A DNA stretch of 64,000 nt, from positions 186,001 to 250,000 of the forward strand of contig NAJO01000032.1 of assembly GCA_002077065.1 (NCBI GenBank). The letters are read 5' to 3'. Shown here one piece after another: positions 63,773-64,000 of the stretch (within the stretch, counting starts at the first letter, position 1; each line of letters begins with the position of its first letter). The translations under genes and the position numbers were made by a program. Under the pieces are notes generated by a model. It was not told where the DNA came from, did not search any database, and worked only from the letters and a program-made list of their open reading frames with translations. The DNA comes from Cryoendolithus antarcticus. Taxonomy: Eukaryota > Ascomycota > Dothideomycetes > Cladosporiales > Cladosporiaceae.

Positions 63773-64000
63773 GCTGCGTCGTGCGTTATAATTTAGGAAT
63801 GGCGATCCAACATCGCAGTTAAGGAAGGTGGACAAAGTGCGGCAGAAGGTCTTGAGTGAAAGCAAGAGGAGCTCAGTCTGCACCTGAAAACTATCGGACA
63901 TACAACGTGGAGAGTACTTGCCGTGTATCTCTCGGTCCTCATTTTGTGTATTCACTGTCCTGCATAGTGTTGAAGTTTTCACCATTTCATTCCAACGACA
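63773..64000. other. 3' region to the window end
   Basis: 228 bp downstream of the DUF2306 stop; no gene seen before the window ends. Confidence 0.4.

Overview
This window is nuclear DNA of a filamentous ascomycete fungus. It is compact, about 55% GC by eye, and most protein genes carry short GT-AG introns (47-70 nt) with CTRAC-type branch points. The gene content (Agd3, a STE3 pheromone receptor, a pisatin-demethylase-type P450, a Zn2Cys6 regulator, 2EXR-like and DUF7587 families) points to Pezizomycotina, most likely Dothideomycetes. The class-level placement is inference. The window opens inside a SAC1 phosphoinositide phosphatase gene.

Layout. 1-9 kb: SAC1 3' end; an RBR E3 ligase-like gene broken by an in-frame stop; a P450; an aldo/keto reductase; a small degenerate RNase III protein; a GT34-like glycosyltransferase. 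10-21.6 kb: a four-helix membrane protein; an S58 peptidase; a divergent pair of the mitoribosomal gene mS26/PET123 and the ribosome-assembly GTPase gene NOG2; a secreted protein; an AYR1-like reductase; a mitochondrial-type acyl/malonyl-CoA synthetase. 21.6-29.7 kb is an accessory island: a 2EXR-like pseudogene with tandem repeats, a pseudogene with a frameshift and three in-frame stops, an intact DUF7587 gene, a kinase-like gene and an SPAK-repeat protein. 31-45 kb: an MFS transporter, a 1-Cys peroxiredoxin, a Kelch gene that seems to lack its 3' half, Agd3, a STE3-type receptor and a ZUP1-type deubiquitinase. 45-64 kb: an orphan gene, an AZF1-like zinc-finger factor between two long gene-poor stretches, the co-repressor TUP1, an MIPC synthase, ribosomal protein eL39, two small single-span membrane proteins, and a divergent Zn2Cys6 factor / DUF2306 membrane-protein pair.

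Most notable result. The unusually long (356 nt) NOG2 intron contains a recognisable H/ACA snoRNA. It has an H box, an ACA box, a fully pairing 5' hairpin, and guide elements complementary to the two pseudouridine sites in helix 69 of the large-subunit rRNA. This matches the yeast arrangement, where snR191 lies in the NOG2 intron. The 202-bp promoter shared by PET123 and NOG2 carries two tandem TTAGGG units (a telobox), so one short region may co-drive a mitoribosomal gene, a cytosolic 60S assembly factor and an rRNA-modification guide.

Limits. Splice sites and starts were chosen by eye from reading-frame continuity and family resemblance. No database or folding program was used. Pseudogene calls assume the sequence itself is correct.
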